A DNA stretch of 64,000 bases from Acidobacteriota bacterium (GTDB taxonomy: Bacteria > Acidobacteriota > Holophagae > Acanthopleuribacterales > Acanthopleuribacteraceae): positions 19,930-83,929 of the forward strand of contig JASJCB010000041.1 in assembly GCA_030066195.1 (NCBI GenBank), in the 5' to 3' direction. The notes below the pieces were generated by a model, which worked only from the letters and a program-made list of their open reading frames with translations, had not been told where the DNA came from and made no database searches. Shown here piece by piece: positions 61,648-64,000 of the stretch. A program made the translations under genes and the position numbers. Each line of letters begins with the position of its first letter. Positions within the stretch are counted from its first letter, which is position 1.

Positions 61648-62271
61648 GGCGGGAGACTCCCGGGATAGAGTGGGCGACTTTTTTCCAGTCTACCACAGGC
61701 CGCTACGGGTTGGGCTGTTTCGGGCATGGGTTTTCTTCCCGGGAGAAGGACTGGATTGTTCCCGTTAGGGGGTTCCGTTCCCGGGAGTCGGTATTGTGGA
61801 AAATGAAAACACAATATCACTCCCTGGAATGCTGCCGGGACCATTCTTCAAAGGGGTAGTTTTCCAAAAATGGGGGCTGTTCGATCTGCTGAGAGGGGTA
61901 TCATTCCCGGAAAATGGAATCGGTTCTGTTCTTTTTCACAACTTCGTGCTCGGTCGCGAGGCGTTTAGCGCGTGTCCGGTCAGACCTATTCTTGGAAATA
62001 CAACCCCGGTTGATGTTTTGTTGGGCCATTTTTCGGGATTGGAACCACCCGGCCGACCTTCGGGTGTATCTGATCCCGGGAATGGAACCACCCTCGGCAG
62101 TCGCGAACGGTTCTGTTCCCGGGATTGGTGCTGCCTTTGGCGCGTTCAGGTAGACCTTTTCCCGGGCAATGGTCTCTTTTGGCTCGGAAAATTGTGCCGT
62201 TGTGTAAAAAAGTTGATGGTTTATCGGGAGTTTCTTTATTTTACAGCCTAATTGGGCGTAGTATGTTTAAA
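61648..62271. other. Gene-free region upstream of the CHAT gene
   Basis: About 620 bases. Apart from the ribosome site of the CHAT gene it consists almost wholly of the degenerate 42-43-bp array described separately. The rightward frame 61796-62251 has low-complexity translation and follows the repeats, so I do not call it a gene. Confidence 0.6.
61736..62200. repeat. Degenerate tandem array, 42-43-bp period, about 11 units
   Basis: Units begin near 61736, 61778, 61820, 61862, 61904, (61945), 61989, 62030, 62073, 62116 and 62159. The shared head reads roughly TTCCCGGGAATGGAACC; good copies are at 61778, 62073 and 62116, poor ones at 61862 and 61945. The head is a palindrome (TTCCCGGGAA). There are no conserved spacers or repeats long enough for CRISPR. 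It stands directly upstream of the CHAT-STAND-TPR gene. Confidence 0.75.
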
Positions 62272-63340
62272 TCAACGTCCGGCCTGTGGGGCGTGCTTGC
62301 AAGCCGAGAATCGCCCTCCGGGCGAGGCGAGGCGAAAACCCCTGGGCGCGCACGCATCCTGCGTGCATTTCCTGAGGGTGAGCATGCTTTTCGGTTTGAT
62401 TCTTATGCCCCTGAGATAGCAATTCGCCTCGCCTCGCCCGGAGGGCGATTCTCGGCTTGGTTCGGGATAAACCGGATCGGGGGGCGGCGATTGGGACACG
62501 GGTTCGATGAACCGCGTCGCATCGTGATTGCTTCGAACGCCGCCCGGGGCGGTTTGTTGCGGCTTGATCCAAATTCGGTGTCGGCCCGGCTCCGTCTCCG
62601 GCGCCGGTTCGCCCGCGACTTTAGCTCGCTCGGGTTGTTCGGCTTGCGCCGGTTGCAGCGTCGCTTCTTTTTTGGTGGGCCGGAAGGTATAGCCGTAGCG
62701 GCGCATCTCGTCGCGTAGGGCGGGGTTGGGCGTCCCGTGCCGCGCGCAGTAACTTGGCCAGGTAGCCGTGTAACCTGTCGACCTCGACTCTTTGCGGATC
62801 CAGATCGTCGCGGGCATCCATCACCAGGGCTTTGGCTTGACTGAGCCGTTTGGCCGCATCATCGGCCTCGGCGCGGTACTCCGACAATTGGGCCAGGGAG
62901 GGACTGGTGACCAGTTCCGGGTGCCTGGCGCTCTGGTTGCGCAGGTGATGCTCCATGCGCGCGGCCGCCATCAGCCAGTCGTCGTAGCGCGTGAAGCCGG
63001 GCATGCCCTTGATCGGGAGTTCCATCAATGCCAATGTTTCCAAACCGATGCGTCCCATCCGATACTGAAAGCGCAGGTCCTTCCACAGGTGGCGTACGCA
63101 GGCGCGCAAGGTACCGATAGCCTTGGCATGGGTCTCCACAATCCCGGCCAGATCGGCCCTGGCGTCGTAGTAAACTTTCAGCGCGGACTTGAAGCCTTGT
63201 CGGGCATCGGCCAACTGATTGGCAACCGCCGGGGGGATGTAACCCTTGCCGGCATCCAGATCGTTCCGCCCGGCCCGGGCGGCATTGGCGATGAAGACAG
63301 ATCGATTCCGATCGCTCTGCAGATACATGATACGGGGCAC
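62272..63340 (-). pseudogene. Frameshifted hypothetical gene with altered C-terminus
   Basis: Starts at GTG 63340, with GAGGAGG six bases upstream (protein begins MPRIMYLQSDRNRS). The helical protein (GKGYIPPAVANQLADARQGF, LWKDLRFQYRMGRIGLETLA, DPQRVEVDRLHGYLAKLLR) changes frame near 62743, at GCGCGCGGC, where one extra base splits it. In the other frame natural-looking sequence continues: RHGTPNPALRDEMRRYGYTF, then KKEATLQPAQAEQPER. The downstream frame then runs through a 158-bp inverted-repeat element and stops at 62272, so the original C-terminus is lost. A sequencing error could explain the shift. I recognise no function. Confidence 0.65.
62301..62458. mobile_element. 158-bp MITE-like element with perfect 35-bp terminal inverted repeats
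   Basis: The arm 62301-62335 (starts AAGCCGAGAATCGCC) is the exact complement of 62424-62458. The 88-base interior encodes nothing. No clear target duplication is seen at the ends. It lies within the 3' part of the broken gene, which it probably disrupted. Confidence 0.85.
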
Positions 63341-64000
63341 AGGGAGCCTCCTCGGGCAAAATCTGCCTTGCAAACGGTGCGCAGGCAAGCGTTGCGGAAC
63401 ATTAAGCATCATTGATGCCAATGTCAATCGATTTAATCTCACGTATAAGCGTATCGGTACGGTGAATAAATGAATTATCCGAGCAAAATCTATACTTGCA
63501 ACTGTTTGCAACTCGCTCTCAAGCGTGACAAATGTCCTTGAAAACACGTATCAAGGAAGAATTTAACATCAATTATCGGATCACACCGGGCCGGCAACCT
63601 GATTTTGAAAACTGAGGCGAGGTTATAACCGCGTGGAAAGCTGTTTTCAAAATTATGAGAAAGTATATGCTGCTGCATAAAGCTATTTGCTGAACAGAAA
63701 CCGATTTCATAACGAGCGATAGGAGCAATTTTATTTTCAAAATTGAGTACATGACCAGTCATGTTTTCGATTTTTAAACCAGAAGCAAGTACAAAACACC
63801 GCATCTACAAAATATTTTTTCCGGAATCAAGGGCAAGGAAGGTTATGAAGTAGCGTGAACAGGGCCGGGCATGGATTGCGTCAAGATGGAACTAAGCCGA
63901 TGAAGTTCTGCAAAAGCTCGCTTACCGGCACGGCCCGGTTCTGTTCGCGCCGGACAAGCTAGTCCCGAGGAACAAGTCAACACTCAAAGACCGAAGGCAT
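63341..64000. other. Right-edge region without supportable gene
   Basis: The stretch 63470-63840 is AT-richer than the rest of the window and has recurring TTTTCAAAATT-like words. A leftward frame at 63490-63804 has no ribosome site and atypical composition. A rightward frame open from about 63900 to the edge, beginning just after a TAA, may be the edge or a remnant of a gene lying outside; it has no visible start. Confidence 0.4.

Noticed and set aside
61796..62251. 151-aa rightward frame
   Set aside because: It follows the degenerate CCCGGG array; composition and lack of start signals argue against a gene.
63490..63804. 104-aa leftward frame
   Set aside because: AT-rich sequence with repeated words, no ribosome site, no protein-like pattern.

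Overview
The window looks like a chromosome segment of a GC-rich, flagellated, Gram-negative bacterium. It has Ser/Thr kinases with PEGA and TPR partner proteins, a TubC-type docked NRPS/PKS assembly line, a sigma-54 flagellin promoter, CmoA, DedA-family and CHAT/STAND proteins. This mix would fit Acidobacteriota of the Holophagae/Acanthopleuribacter type or a myxobacterium-like lineage. That placement is inference from gene style; no rRNA or tRNA gene was seen.

Left third (1-33341, + strand): the 3' part of a secondary-metabolite operon. A giant NRPS gene enters from the left edge already inside a carrier domain and carries six C-A-T modules. An ATGA overlap leads to a TubC_N-C-A-T-KS-AT-KR-T hybrid protein, a TAATG overlap to a TubC_N-C-A-T-TE termination protein, and an ATGCTGA overlap to a SyrD/PvdE-type ABC exporter. 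Substrate codes read by eye suggest: unknown, aminoadipate-like (Lys2-type), apolar, Leu-like, Lys2-type relative, Leu-like, Ser, then a malonyl extension reduced to beta-hydroxy, then 2,4-diaminobutyrate and TE release. No epimerase or methyltransferase domain is visible.

Middle (33342-51625): a small membrane protein; an intergenic repeat region; a leftward operon of PEGA-type Ser/Thr kinase, TPR/beta-propeller protein, PEGA/PDZ protein and an adenosine deaminase; a GNAT/FemAB-like acetyltransferase with an unclear N-terminus; a coiled-coil protein; flagellin and a FlaG-like protein under a strong sigma-54 type promoter; a receiver-pseudokinase membrane protein; a DedA/ATP-grasp fusion; a small membrane protein; and formate-tetrahydrofolate ligase.

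Right third (51626-64000): accessory-looking, with several repeat structures. A six-copy 43-bp tandem array lies next to an ATPase-nuclease/cmoA pair. A 200-bp nested palindromic element follows an alpha/beta-hydrolase gene. A leftward set holds a CHAT-protease/STAND-ATPase/TPR protein, an MBL-fold hydrolase and a WYL regulator. A degenerate 42-43-bp periodic array lies upstream of the CHAT gene. A frameshifted hypothetical gene is invaded by a 158-bp element with perfect 35-bp inverted repeats. The last ~660 bp hold no gene I can support.

The best candidates for something undescribed are the NRPS/PKS product, the CHAT-STAND-TPR locus, the receiver-pseudokinase, and the recurring ~42-43-bp intergenic arrays.
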